Positions 35,101-45,504 of a stretch of 64,000 nt of DNA are shown here, piece after piece. Numbering within the stretch: the first letter of the stretch is position 1; each line of letters opens with the position of its first letter. The notes beneath the pieces are model-generated. The model was not told where the DNA came from, made no database searches, and saw nothing but the letters and a program-made list of their open reading frames with translations. The translations under genes and the position numbers were made by a program. The DNA lies in the NCBI GenBank assembly GCA_022457155.1, contig JAJGOT010000357.1:736001-800000 (forward strand). Direction: 5' to 3'. The stretch comes from Cladopsammia gracilis. Lineage: Eukaryota; Cnidaria; Anthozoa; Scleractinia; Dendrophylliidae.

Positions 35101-38100
35101 TAATTTGTGTTTATTCGTGCAAAATCTATGGCGTATCCTTAACAAGTATCCCATAAGCGCGTGTTGGTTGCGAGATGATAAAAAGCCAAGAAGGCGGGTA
35201 GCGCCAAGTTGGCTATAGTGATCTTGTATCTAGTAAAGTATACAGCTATTTCAATTAACGTTGTCGGATGAAAAAGGCGAAAATCCAAGACCGCAAGGTG
35301 ATATGGGATTTTTATACAATGGCTTTTAACCCTAACCCATACTGCCTTGCGGTCTTGGCTTTAAGCTTTCATCCGACAACGTTAATTGAAAAAGCTGTAT
35401 ATAAAAACTTAATTACACGAGAAGACACAACAAGCAGCTGAATACATACTTTGAATGCCCTGATCCAAGGTTGGAGTGGCTCCCGTGGCAGGGAGCAACC
35501 TGGCTTACAGCAAAGAACTCTTGCCTTCAATGAAATGTAGTGGCCACAGTCATGGTGCCTGCACGGTCTTTCCCCGTGAAGGGCGCAAGGCTCTGCGTTT
35601 GTTCCTAAACACACTGTGCATCGAGCACGCAACTCCTCGGACATTGAACGCAACCAGTGACACTCATTTTTAAGTGTTACCAAAAATTCCTTTAAATGGC
35701 TACAAATTGTAAAATGACGGAACAAGAATTAAAGCAAGGTCTTAACCAACAATGGGATAATAGTTTATATCCATCAGTTCTTGAAGTTTAGAACTTCTAA
35801 ATTGAAACATGCTCATGAATTTAAGAGAAAGGCGACAGATCTCCTCTCAAGGGATCTTTGTAAATTATGGGGTTAGGAGTTTCAATACTTGTCACTGGAA
35901 CAGTACTGCGGACCTCACGAACATTCCGAGTTAATGGAATGTCAATTACTGCGAGTATGTATCAACAATATGTTTCAATGCTTAGTTCAGCGTTGTGTGT
36001 CTTCCTGCTTCTATATGATGTAAATAAATTCTAAGTTTCCTTGCATCCTGTAATTGCAGGAGAAAATGATTAAATTTTAAAGCTTTGTGACATTAGACAG
36101 TCGAGTGCTTACCTCAAAACATTTTTGTAATGCTCGTCAATTTGTGATGAAATGTGCAGCTTAATGACTTTCTTGTAGCACACCAAATGAAGGGAATGGT
36201 CATCTTCAAGAGCAAAACGGGCTTCGTTGGCGTGCAGCATGTACTCATTTGTGTATTGTGGATCTGAGAGCCATTTTCCAAAGAGCACAACCAGTCGACA
36301 GAAAAGCCCACCTGGAACATAATTTGTTCCCTTGAAAGTGAGGTACACTGGTGCCGGGCAGATATCATCCATTGCAATTTCTCCCTTGCCTTCAAGTGTC
36401 AGCATACACGGAACAAGGATTAGTGAATCTTCATTTTCTTTTGCCGGCCACTTGCAAATAAGGTTGAATTTCTCCATGAGCGAAATCAAGGAGTCTTTAA
36501 TGACATCTATTTTCTGATTTTGACAGGCATGATCAATCAACTGCCTGCTAAGAATTCCTTTTTCTTGTAATTGTTCACGATCTTGCGTTAGGGACATTGG
36601 TTCGTCATCATGCGATTTCACTTTGATAATTTCGCAGAGGACATTGATCAGCCACTGGGGATCCAAGATAACCAGACTATCTTCGTTGCTAGTATCTTCA
36701 TGGAAAACTATTGTACCACGGCCATGAAGAAAGTATATTAACTCATCAAAGTCGTACTCGTTGTCAAATGCACAGTATGGTGAAACAATATCTTCTTGAA
36801 ACGTTTTCTTCCTGAGGTACCTCTTTCTTTGCCATTTGGGCTTGCTAATTTCTTTCTCAACACGATGCCATTGCAAAGGGATCTTCTTTTTTGTATGTGG
36901 CATTTTATCGGCTAGCTTCAAAATCTCTTCTCGCAACGCAATAATTTTCTCCTGGTCTTCTGACTTACCAGCATGTCTGTTATCGATAGCTAAACACTTT
37001 GTGATGTGCTTGGCAAACACCTCATGGTCTTTTGAGCAACGTTTTCTCAGTATATTAATTTCTTTGGTTGGATCGTCTACGCGGTCAGCATGTGTACCCA
37101 CCAACATGACAGGTGGGTGCAAAAATCCACTCGCTGACTTCTCATTGTGATAACCTTTCTTTAAAGAGTGAATCAAGTCCAGCCACCTCAAAATGTGATC
37201 GAAATTGGTGTCCTCACAATCACAGGCTCTTACAGTGTACTCTTTGTGACCCAAATTCACTCGACACACTGCTAATGCACTTAGTTGTTTTGTAAGATCA
37301 GAAACTAGCAGATAAATGTCCTCTGAAGACATAAAGATAGGATGTATGGCGCGATAAATGTCTTGTCCTGCAAAGTCCCAAATGACTGGCCATATGTTTT
37401 CATCTTGGTCAACTTCTTTTCTCTTCAGCTGTTCTTCTACAAGAAACACACATTCCTCTGGCAAGGAATCTACTTTCTCTTGTGCAACGTCAGGTGGTTT
37501 CTTTTGATTTTCGCGATCTTGCTCTGCTGTGAAAAACAATGTAAGTAATTTTGTTTTAGAACCCTATAATAAGACAAAAGTTTGACAAACCTGACCATAA
37601 GCATTGAACCCGTTCAAATCTAGCAGGGCGGTTTACACCTATATTTGAATGAGAGCGCCATGTGCGCGGGACGAAGCAGCCAGTTACGAGGCGGCAACTG
37701 AGCAAGGCGAGCTGGCGAGGGAAATGGGGAGGGACCACAACCTAACCCTCTCGCATAGGGCACTCACGTTAGGACCTACTCATAGACTATTAAGATTGCA
37801 AAGAGACTTAAAAAGTAGCCTTGGCGTAATGTGTCAACCCCTAATTGACCATGGCTTGAGGCGGAACTCGATCTTGCAATTCTTCTCGGTTTATTTGCTC
37901 TCCCTGTGACGCCGTAGAGGAAGAGGACAAGGTTTTGAACTGCATTTGACCTATTAAGCTTGACATTTCAAAGTTCTTTCTTATGAAAGGACCGGAAAGC
38001 ATGTTTTAGAGGAAAAACATATTACAAATGTTATAGTTCAAAGTGAGACGCAATCTTCTGGATTTTGCTTATTTTGTAGCCTGAGTGCAGACGTCTCCCA

Positions 38101-40971
38101 TTACTTTTCTTCGGCCGAGGAATAAAAAAGGAGAAGTCTGCACACAAGCACGTGACAGATCAACATCAGTAAGGAAACGCAGTCAAAGTACAAGATGTTG
38201 AAATGCGACGGCTTTGATTTTGTAAAGGGGAATTTTAGATGACATTTGCGTGAAATTTCTTTCTTTGCAAGACAACATTAAAAACATATCTTCAGTTTTC
38301 CTCTGATAAAAGGGAATTAAAGTAACTTCGCAGGACTTAATTTTCGCGATTTATTAAAGTCTCGCGAAAAAAAGCTCCTGCGAAAATTAACGACACGAAA
38401 TTTTAATACCCTATCACAAAATGCTTTTACTAACTTAACGACCATTTACAAACGAACATGTAAACCTGGTTTAAGTTTTGATATGGTTCTGTTATTGCAA
38501 AAAATGTCTATGTGGACAATTAAAATGTGTAGCGCCGATTCTGATCGATTCTGATTCGGATCGATTCTGAGTGCGGATCAGCATCTGTCTCCTTTACAGT
38601 CTCTTCTTCTTCGGTACTTGACGCGAGACGCAAGAAAGTTGACAAGGCAGGATCAGCATTTGAAAAATGGTCGCGAAATTTAGTTCCTTTAATTTAAATC
38701 TCGCGAAAAATTCCTCTTCTTTTTTTGCGAAGTTAAAATCCCGCAAAAATAGGTATCAATAAGGCAGTGGCCCTATGTTTAACTCCTGTTATAAACCTTT
38801 GAATTACCGTTACGTTTGTCAAAAATTCCACGATGTTTCATCCCCTAGAAGGGTTCATTCCCACTCTTATTGCACCGTATACAGCGAGTTTTAACAACGA
38901 GTCACACACACGCATGTTGCACGTAACATTAGCTGCAGACGAATTCAGTTCAAGAAAAACTATAAGTTTAACGGTTTTTAAGTAAATACTGAAAATTATT
39001 GACCCTTTAACTGACAGTGTCCAAAAATATATAGATAAAAAATCAAATTATGTAACACAAAGTACTGAAAAGAAAGATAACAGCGGTAAAAAATATATAT
39101 TTAACTCCGTACATAAATTTCCTTTGACAAATAAGAGTATTTTTGCTCGTGTATAAGAGAAAATTTGAAACGAAAATTTAAAACTTTTCTTTGAAAAATG
39201 CTGTTCTACTTTGTCAAATTTGTCATATCTGAAATTTGCTCGTGTAGATCGCTCGAAAAGGAAAATTTGTCAAATATTCGTGGAAAATTGGTCACTCTTC
39301 GTTCATGTGTTTTTTCGAGCCTTCATGACGGCTATCGGCCTGTTTTAGTTTTAACATTTCAAATGAACACTTTACGTAGAATATACGAGAGCCAACCCAT
39401 TAACTATTTTTACATCCTATCTTTGTGGCCGCATGTCGCAGCACACAAGCTTACATTAAGCGACACTTGCTTGACAAAAAAGTCATGTATGTTTCCGTAT
39501 ACACGGGTAACTCATTTGTCAAATGAATAACTTCTATTTAAATGGTCATGGATATGATTTAATTCATAGACTCAAAATTCGGGAGCAAATTACAGAACAC
39601 AAGGTTTGATTATAGCAGTGAAAGGGTTAAAGCAGATAAAGTTCTATATAAAGGAAGTTGCAACTTACGATTTCCTGCCATGGTTGTCTGCTGAGCATCT
39701 TGACGTTGGGCGTGCTGGCGGCCAAGGTCTTTTGTTTCACCAGCTGTTGATGGCATTGGGTGTTCTGTTTCGTAGTTGAGAAAAACAAAGCATACAAATA
39801 AATTTATTTCAATGGAGAGAGAGAGAGTATATTTTATCTTTTTCTTACAGACTCTAAAAGGGAATGATGTACATATGTAACATCGCTGTCACGACACCAT
39901 GCCAGTCAGTGCGAGTATTAAATTTATAAACTAAGAATGTTAAAAGCACACCTTCATCCAAAATGCTGTGCGCGCCGTGATCACTTTCTGTGCTGCACGA
40001 AATTCATGCTTGAATGCGTGCAACCAATCAGATCACGTGTATGAACAATACAGCATTTCAAAACAAAAACAAACGACCGCAACGTCTTTTGGGTGAAGGT
40101 GGGCCTTTAATTTAGCTTACCATTTTTCCTAGTCATTGTTGGCTCTTGAATGTCCCCAATTACATCTTCAGTGGGACTTTCACTTGATTCTTCCCTTGCT
40201 GGTTGTTCTGCAGATGTGCTTAATAACTCTCTAGTGACCTCTACAGCAATCTTGTGATCAAATACAGTTGTGTGTTCAAGAGAAGGTGGATTTCTCCAGG
40301 CCTCTGTCCCAGCATTTTTGACAGGGGAGATCATGTACACTCCGTCAGTACTGGGTTCATTTTCATTAAATTCTTCACCTCTCAGAGATTTACAGAGGCT
40401 CGTTTTGCCAACACGGTCCTGACCAACGACTAAAACCTTGACACGTTTATCGTATGTACTACCACCAGTTTTTAGAGCTCTGTGGTAAGCTGCAAGTGCT
40501 TTCTTGCCCCTAGCCTGGACATGGGCTGGAATTAAATCTAAAAAAAAGAATGTACAGGTTTTAAGTGAACTCTAGGGCACATTGTTAGAGGATCTGAATG
40601 AGGTTATACTGATAACTGAGATCTGAGACTGGGGTTACTAATCCCTAAGTAATCGACATCAAATGAGTCATTGATTTGCATTCTGGTAGTTACTGTAGTA
40701 GAACACTATGTCAGCTCCATGTAGGAGATTTGTGACAGCTATTTTCTGAAAATCTTTTTCTGGGCAAATCATTAACCAGTGTTATACCGTTATTAAACTA
40801 TTTTTTGTAGAAAAGGGAGTTACGCCTCATCTTTAACTAAAAGAGCGAGTTTTACCAGAGGGGTTGAGATGTTCAATGGATGTACAAGAGTCTTCCGTCC
40901 AAGTTTCCAAAACTTCTTTGAAGAAAGGATCATTAGTCTTGAGCTTATCCATCAAATCTCTTTTATTACTT
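24950..40971 (-). CDS. Roco-family protein: Roc GTPase-COR with C-terminal Death domain (5' end not found)
   Basis: Exons in order: 40971-40856, 40537-40121, 39764-39669, 37526-36113, 35699-35450, 34953-34896, 31402-31322, 28970-28875, 26065-25970, 25242-24950 (stop). All junctions have AG/GT, and the phases agree throughout (1,1,1,2,0,1,1,1,1). This gives about 970 residues. The P-loop GQDRVGKTS, the STDGV G2-like site, DFAGQ (G3) and THAD (G4) mark the Roc domain. COR follows, then a Cys/His-rich segment, three related linker exons and a Death domain. ROC-COR-Death is the order of DAPK1 (apoptosis/autophagy signalling); no kinase or ankyrin exons were seen upstream, though more 5' exons may exist. 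Introns are full of MITEs. The function as an intracellular death-signalling GTPase is inferred. Confidence 0.85.
25970..26065 (-). CDS. Roco gene, linker exon type A, copy 3
   Basis: 96 bp, phase 1 to 1. Encodes VQKPPSKQQALVKHRKFCAT then AEVMGDVQLTK. Lies in segmental duplicate A. Same acceptor (CCAAATTTAG) and donor (AAAG|GTATGC) as copy 2. Because all three copies are phase 1-1, any number can be included without a frameshift. Confidence 0.72.
26440..26686 (-). mobile_element. LINE-like 3' end insertion
   Basis: Inserted between GGACGGTTCA and TTCATCATAAGTGG (duplicated TTCA). Duplicate B is uninterrupted there (29662-29675). The minus strand ends in a TTGTTGTTG tail after AATAAAGATTTTTG, as in 5'-truncated non-LTR elements. 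Confidence 0.6.
27541..27634 (-). repeat. Truncated Harbinger-type MITE end
   Basis: Reverse complement of the left part of the element at 59578-59943. Ends CATTTTATGGGGATGGCC|TAA. Only one terminus is present. Confidence 0.6.
28680..28861. mobile_element. Palindromic MITE with 9-bp target duplication
   Basis: Starts GGGTGTCAGTAAAACGCGGG and ends with its reverse complement. The interior is (GGGGTC)n and GGATTAGG-type repeats folded on themselves. It is flanked on both sides by GTTTGAAGC, which occurs once at the matching empty site in duplicate A (about 25958-25966). A 9-bp duplication is typical of Mutator-like elements. Long frames through it (GVGVGVGLGLG) are artefacts. Confidence 0.88.
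28875..28970 (-). CDS. Roco gene, linker exon type A, copy 2
   Basis: 96 bp, phase 1 to 1. Encodes VQSPPRRKQEVFKHRKAGAT then AEVMSDVQLTK. Lies in segmental duplicate B. A palindromic transposon (28680-28861) sits only 13 bp downstream of its donor site. Confidence 0.72.
29326..29608. mobile_element. Foldback insertion specific to duplicate B
   Basis: Absent from the same position in duplicate A (26369/26370). Contains mirrored GTTTGGAAATCAGATGAAAC segments and an inner palindrome AAGTGGGTT...AACCCACTT. Confidence 0.65.
31322..31402 (-). CDS. Roco gene, linker exon type A, copy 1
   Basis: 81 bp, phase 1 to 1, with a strong poly-T acceptor. Encodes GVEKSTKRTPSEVAPIVQAM then RDVKLTQ. Related to the next two exons by the frame GV-K/S-P...AMxDVxLT. 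It lies outside the recent duplication, so it is the oldest copy. Confidence 0.7.
31598..31811. repeat. Three tandem repeats of about 71 bp
   Basis: GGACCTCAACAGACTGGAGA GATAGTTATC... repeated at about 31600, 31672 and 31742. Confidence 0.9.
31867..32045. mobile_element. Palindromic MITE, about 78-bp arms
   Basis: AAATTTACACCAGTTTTCCG TGGTGTGGACTCTT... mirrored to ...CGGAAAACCGGTGTAAATTT. Loop of about 25 bp near 31945-31970. Intronic in the Roco gene. Confidence 0.85.
32117..32182. repeat. (TA)n microsatellite
   Basis: About 33 TA units. The Tyr/Ile repeat frame across it is an artefact. Confidence 0.97.
32200..33690. other. Intronic stretch with small inverted repeats
   Basis: Within a Roco intron. 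Holds inverted pairs (TCTCGCAATCTGATTGGTTG 32655 with CGACCAATCAGATTGCGAG 32738; GGTTCGTATTGGGAAA 33413 with TTTTCCCAATACGAACC 33455). No exon seen. Confidence 0.5.
33709..33971. repeat. Three tandem repeats of about 86 bp
   Basis: GCAAACTGATGCACGCATAT... to ...TTGATTTCAAGATGGCG, three times, with few differences. The reading frame across it (TNQTSETKICVHQFAAIL repeats) is produced by the repeat. Confidence 0.9.
34624..34790. repeat. Two tandem repeats of about 80 bp
   Basis: TTTTACCTATCAACCCATCA...CTATACTCAGTAGGAT occurs twice, back to back. Intronic. Confidence 0.85.
34896..34953 (-). CDS. Roco gene, 58-bp micro-exon
   Basis: Follows CTTCCCTTGCAG-type acceptor sequence and ends CTG|GTGAGAC. 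Phase 0 to 1 fits both neighbours and gives EEMNLFTSRDTAQSHPEQS. Small, so judged mainly by splice sites and phase. Confidence 0.6.
35239..35401. mobile_element. MITE with 35-bp TIRs
   Basis: TATACAGCTATTTCAATTAA CGTTGTCGGATGAAA mirrored by TTTCATCCGACAACG...AGCTGTATA, with an inner second palindrome CCAAGACCGCAAGG/CCTTGCGGTCTTGG. TA at both ends suggests a Tc1/mariner-type target. It ends 48 bp from the 35450 exon boundary. Confidence 0.8.
35450..35699 (-). CDS. Roco gene, Cys/His-rich exon after COR
   Basis: 250 bp, phase 2 to 0. Joined to the previous exon it reads NVLSHLKEFLVTLKNECHWL. Then come CTVC, CALHGERPCRHHDCGHY and CCKPGC, which together give at least eight potential metal ligands. 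A Cys-rich C-terminal COR extension of this type is seen in invertebrate Roco proteins. Zinc binding is inferred. Confidence 0.8.
36113..37526 (-). CDS. Roco gene, Roc (G3-G5) and COR exon
   Basis: A single 1414-bp exon. WDFAGQDIYRAIHPIF is switch II/G3 with the Roco-typical Gln; MLVGTHADRVDD is the G4 equivalent. Next comes a basic helical linker (KPKWQRKRYLRKK), then COR: DFDELIYFLHGRGTIVFH, LVILDPQWLINVLCEII, PVYLTFKGTNYVPGGLFCRL. It ends NVL-AG|GTAAGC in phase 2 and continues into 35699. Confidence 0.95.
37527..39668. other. Large Roco intron, no exon seen
   Basis: AT-rich. Contains TCGCGAAAA / TTTTCGCGA style mirrored words at 38350-38400 and 38680-38760, similar to those at 51250-51330 and 51910-52010, but no complete element. 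Confidence 0.5.
39669..39764 (-). CDS. Roco gene, small Gln-rich linker exon
   Basis: 96 bp, phase 1 to 1, bounded by ...CGAAACAG| and |GTAAGTTGC. Encodes HPMPSTAGETKDLGRQHAQR then QDAQQTTMAGN. It falls inside the Roc domain between G2 and G3 and could be skipped without a frameshift. Confidence 0.65.
40121..40537 (-). CDS. Roco gene, P-loop exon of Roc domain
   Basis: 139 codons, phase 1 to 1. KRVKVLVVGQDRVGKTSLCK carries the Walker A/G1 box; NENEPSTDGVYMI the switch I Thr region. The rest of the exon (SAEQPAREESSESPTEDV) is acidic, low complexity, and inserts about 120 residues between G2 and G3 together with the next exon. Confidence 0.85.
40856..40971 (-). CDS. Roco gene, 5'-most exon identified
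   Basis: Reads ...RDLMDKLKTNDPFFKEVLET WTEDSCTSIEHLNPS and ends in phase 1 at CTG|GTAAAAC, which joins in frame to the next exon (DLIPAHVQARGKKA). The acceptor lies near 40972 after TTTTTGTTTTTAAG. The phase match supports it. The segment PFFKEVLETW also resembles LINE RT tails, so it could instead be transposon-derived. Confidence 0.5.
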
Positions 40972-40999
40972 CTTAAAAACAAAAATTGATATTCTACGC

Positions 41000-42560
41000 A
41001 CCATAGATTTAAATCTAACCGCTTAGAGCAATTCAAAAAAGCATGGGCCAAACTTCTTTAACTAAGTGTATGCTAATGCAACTCCCTTAATATATATTCC
41101 TTTAAGCTACATTGTACTTTTTTAATTAATTAATTTTTTCCTCAGTCCATTGTCAAAATGTAAAATAACTCATTGTATATGTATCGTAATTATTATTTCT
41201 CTTTTGTTTCATTTTCAATGTATTGTACATCTTTGCATTTACTATTTGTAATTAAAAATCTCCTCTCTGAAATAAATAAAAATAATAAAAATAATAATTT
41301 TCCTTCACCTTTTTCGAGTTCTAGATGCATAAAAAAATTTCCACTTTCCTTTATTTTCCTTATCAAGATATTTCCTTCCCTGTAAATTTGGGGGATTTAT
41401 TAAAAAAACTCTTTATCTCACGTTTCGTTTAATTTTGCCTTTCCCGTTTTACAATAATTCGTAAAATAACTTGTTCATTTGCTTAATAATGGTTTTTTTT
41501 TTAAAAGTTGTATTAAAAAAATACACCTGGAGTCAGGTCACTTTCTTGCTTTATGCGCGGTATTGTGTTCCAAAGATTAGGTTTATAAAGGTTTGTATGG
41601 GAATGCAACGGTTTTCTTTTAAAACATAAAAATTCGAATATTTTGTTAACGAAACTGACTTACTCTGTTGCTATGTTGCATTCTTTGTTCTTTTTTTTGT
41701 TTGCCTGCTCCTCGAGGCGATTTGGCGAATTGTGGAACACCGAAATAACGATAACTCGCCAAAATAGCGTTAAATCGTCCCGAGGAGCAGGCAAACAACA
41801 AAGAATACAACACAGCAACAGGGTTAGTCAATTTTATTCACAATTTATAATATCTACTGTGGTCAGTGTAGAATACTTTACCATCTTGGAGCACTCTTTC
41901 CTCCCATCTCTCCTACAGAAACAAACAAATATGCAGCTGCCGTGTTAGTAGCTAATATAGACCATCACTTTACAATTATCGAAAACTTTTGCTTATCAGG
42001 GAATTAAGTGATTAATGATTGTCCCATTCCAATAACTATCATGCAGGCAACTTTTAACAGTATTTAAATTAATAAGTTTACGTGCATGCAAATACAAAGT
42101 ACTGTATACTGCACTGCTTAAATCTGTAAGTGTTCTACTTGTGTATACCACATTGTACAACTGCTATCACTACACTTTATGCTGGCGACAGCTTGGCTTT
42201 AACCATGGACCACCAGATCTGTCAATTGTTCACCAATGTATCATATTTCAGAACATCCTCGACACAGGGTGTCTCTCATTGCTGGGAGAGCCACCTGAAG
42301 TCTCTACATGTGCGATCTACTACTGCTGTTTAAATGCACACCGCACAGAACATGTTACGGAAACACTAACATGTTGTTTTGCCACGGGTGATCATCGCCG
42401 GCCTTGTCTATAAAAAAGCCGAACCCATCACTGAATGTGCAATCAGACTCAATTTGCGCCAAGGACACGAGAATTTCATTTGAAAATTAATCATATTTAA
42501 ATTCAAAGGTAACAAAGTTGGTTAATGACTGGAATTACTCCAAAATGTATCCAAAAAAAA
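41000..42560. other. No confirmed gene apart from the MITE at 41653
   Basis: A 90-residue plus frame at 42141-42413 is unrecognised and lacks supporting splice sites. The remainder is AT-rich. Confidence 0.4.
41653..41830. mobile_element. Palindromic MITE, about 60-bp arms
   Basis: TGACTTACTCTGTTGCTATG... through GCCTGCTCCTCGAGGCGATTT is mirrored by AAATCGTCCCGAGGAGCAGG...GCAACAGGGTTAGTCA. Frames on both strands (FACSSRRF) arise from the mirrored arms. Confidence 0.85.
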
Positions 42561-44200
42561 TTATAGACTATGAACATTGACACTTATTCCCTCAGGGATA
42601 GTTGACAAAATAAATGAGTGAAAAAAACCACTGCGCGCACGCGCTAAAACACCTATTAAACAGAATGCGATTCATGCGCGCGTATCCGTGTTTCGCTTCT
42701 TGTTTGATTATCCCTGACGGGATAGAAGAGTAGCCTGTCTACAAGTCGTTTTCTTTCCGACAGCGCGGCAGGCGCGTGAATGTATAGTGTATTGACCAGA
42801 GGAGCCGTCCTTTGAATTGGCCATTTGCACGATGGCGTCATTTGACTACAACTACCAGAATTCATTTCGTTTTTCCTTTCTTATTTAAATTTTGTAATCC
42901 CAGTGAGGTTTAAATAACAATGGCCCCAATTTGCACTACAAAACAAAAAACTGAAGGATTGTGGTAGTTGTAGTCATATGACGTCATCGTGCAAATGGCC
43001 TATTGTTTATTTTGACTTAAATAGCTGTGATTGGACAACTACGTTGCATGCGCGTCAATCAGGTGCACTTAAATGGGTTCTTTTTTTGCTGTTTCTCTTT
43101 TAGATTCAAACTGATAGAAAATACACATTACTTTTTTATTGGGATGAAGTTGACATAAATTTTTTAATCTCGAATTTTGTTATTGATACGATTAATTAGT
43201 AATTAGACTTCGTGTCATGCAATTGAGGCATAATCAACCTCGTAATTTCAAATCGACCTCGCGCGATTTGAAATTAATCACCCGACTTCTTCCTTTATTG
43301 TATCCATTTTGAAATCACTGTAGTTGATCCTTGCAATCCCGAATCGCACTATTTTTTGCTCTAAATAGCATCTTTACTCTAAATCGCACTATTTTTTGCT
43401 CTAAATCTTTGTTCTAAATAACATCTTGACACACGACGTCTAAGTCTTTCTGTTTTGCATACAAAATGATATGTAAAGGCGTTTCCGGTTCCTTTTTTTT
43501 TTACAAACCAGCTACTGGATCAATAAAATAATTATTAGTACTCACTACAATCCTGTATTTGGGAGCTTAAATTGTGCCATTTCAAAATGGATGTAACAAA
43601 GTGGTAATTGAACTTCGTGTCGTGCAATTTTGGTCTGAAATCAATTACACTCCACTCAATTTAATTACCATTACCATTGAGGAAGATTTTTTCTTTTTCC
43701 TTTTTTGTAAAGATCTTGAGTGAGTTGAAATAAAAATATTGTATTGTATTGTATTGCTTTGTGTTCTTCTCGACGAGCAAAATTGGACACAAAACCACGT
43801 TTTTAAAAAAATAACTTTAGTGGCTTACAGCATTACCGCAAAGCGCGATCCCTTCAATAAAAAACAATCCTTATGCACTTCCATTATTCGCCAAAATCTC
43901 TGTTAAATTTTAGCGAAATCAGCTTTGAAGTGTTCATGATATAACATTTTTCAAAGTGATACCCCAGGTATGCCTCGCGACCACTTAAGATCAGGCCTTC
44001 AGGCCCACAATGGAGGTCATAAAATAGGTAAATGACCCCAAATTCAAATTATTTCAAAATGTATCCATACAGCAATTATAGACAGTCAACAGTGCCAATT
44101 GTTTCTTAGGGATAGTTGACAAAATAAATGAGTGAGAAGCAAAACATGCGTGCACGCGCTAAAATATCTGTGTTTCGCTTCTTGTTTGATTATGAAATAA
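42560..44200. repeat. Dispersed repeat pair and MITEs
   Basis: GGGATAGTTGACAAAATAAA TGAGTGA...TGTTTCGCTTCTTGTTTGATTAT near 42595-42710 recurs at 44108-44190. 42819-43000 is a MITE with 39-bp arms (GGCCATTTGCACGATGGCGT...). 43190-43690 holds related AATTACNNGACTTCGTGTC words. 43700-43755 ends in (ATTGT)n like a LINE tail. Confidence 0.65.
42819..43000. mobile_element. MITE with 39-bp TIRs
   Basis: GGCCATTTGCACGATGGCGT CATTTGACTACAACTACCA mirrored by TGGTAGTTGTAGTCATATGA CGTCATCGTGCAAATGGCC. Non-coding centre. Confidence 0.85.
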
Positions 44201-44243
44201 AATAAATAAACTGTGCTAAAATATATATATATATATATATATA

Positions 44244-45450
44244 TACACCCGTTTGCAAAAAAAATGACATTTTTAAAAAATAGAAATATATATATAGCCG
44301 TTGTTTTCGTATCACAAATGTGGTGACAGGCGGTAGATACCTTTTCACAGTAACTACAATACCCTTTGCCAAGTATTCATTACAGCAGGCGTCTGTTAAT
44401 CCGCACCATTGTTCACGGAAAACATTGTTGAATAATTTTACAGATTAAATTATTCAATGCCTGAATATAAACAAATGAGCCACAGACAATTTATTAACTC
44501 GAGCCTTTGCTTCTTTTGAGGCATTGTGGATAGCAACGATCATCGTTGGAGACTGTGAAGGAAAAAAGTAGTGGAAATAGACGTCCTTGGATACAAATAT
44601 CACAACAGTTTAAAAAGCATAGGGCAAAGATGATATATTTGTTCTGTTTTTCAGAACATACTGGGGCTTATTGTAGCCTTTACCGCTTTATTGGCGATTT
44701 TTCATGTTTCTTTTTAACCAAGATTAAAGGATTTGTAAATAACATTCAGGTTGTTGTACTGCCGCCTTGATATAATGAATTTAAAAAAATATATCATATC
44801 AAAAGCCGCCAATTTAGCGGCAAGTTCGTCGAACAGAGCAAATACTTTTATTTCATATTTTTACATAAAAGGTCGCTAAATTTGCCAACTTTGATTTCCC
44901 CTTTTTTAACTGCAATCATAGGATTTGTAAAATAACCGTATGGGTCGTGAACGACCCCAAAAATAAGCGTACATTTAAGACATTTGATGTGGATTACCCA
45001 ACTATGGAGTCCGTCGACGAAATGATTAAGTCAATAGGTGCTGAAAAGAGAACAAATATATCATCTTTGTACTATGCTTTTTAAACTGTTGTGATATTTG
45101 AATCCCAGGACATCTATTTTCCACTACTTTTTTGCTGCATAGTCTCCAATGAAGATCGTTACTATCCGCAATGCCTCAAAAGGAGCAAAGGCTCGAGGCA
45201 ATAAATTGTCTGCGGCTCATTTGTTTATATTCAGGCATTGAATAATTTAATGTGTAAAATTATTCAATAATGCATGTTTTCCGTCAACAATGGTGCAGAT
45301 TAACAGACGCCTGGTGTAATGAACACTTGGCAAAGGGTATTGTAGTTACTGTGAAAAGCTATCTACCGTCTGTCACCACATTTGTGATGCGAACACAATA
45401 GCTATATATATATTTCTATTTTTTAAAAAAGTCAGTTTTTTTGCAAACGG

Positions 45451-45455
<5 letters not shown>
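44244..45455. mobile_element. 1.2-kb foldback element in a TA microsatellite
   Basis: TACACCCGTTTGCAAAAAAA starts the left arm, and the right arm ends with TTTTTTTGCAAACGGGTGTA. The arms are about 420-450 bp (44244-44665 and 45040-45455) at about 90 percent identity by eye, around a unique centre of about 370 bp. (TA)n lies at both ends, so it inserted into or generated a TA tract. The centre shows no transposase, so it is non-autonomous. Confidence 0.85.
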
Positions 45456-45494
<39 letters not shown>

Positions 45495-45504
45495 AAATTC
45501 ATCA

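Noticed and set aside
40833..41051. Reading the whole 72-residue minus frame as one protein
   Set aside because: A donor at 40856 and an acceptor near 40972 fit the Roco gene better; the frame ends are intronic.
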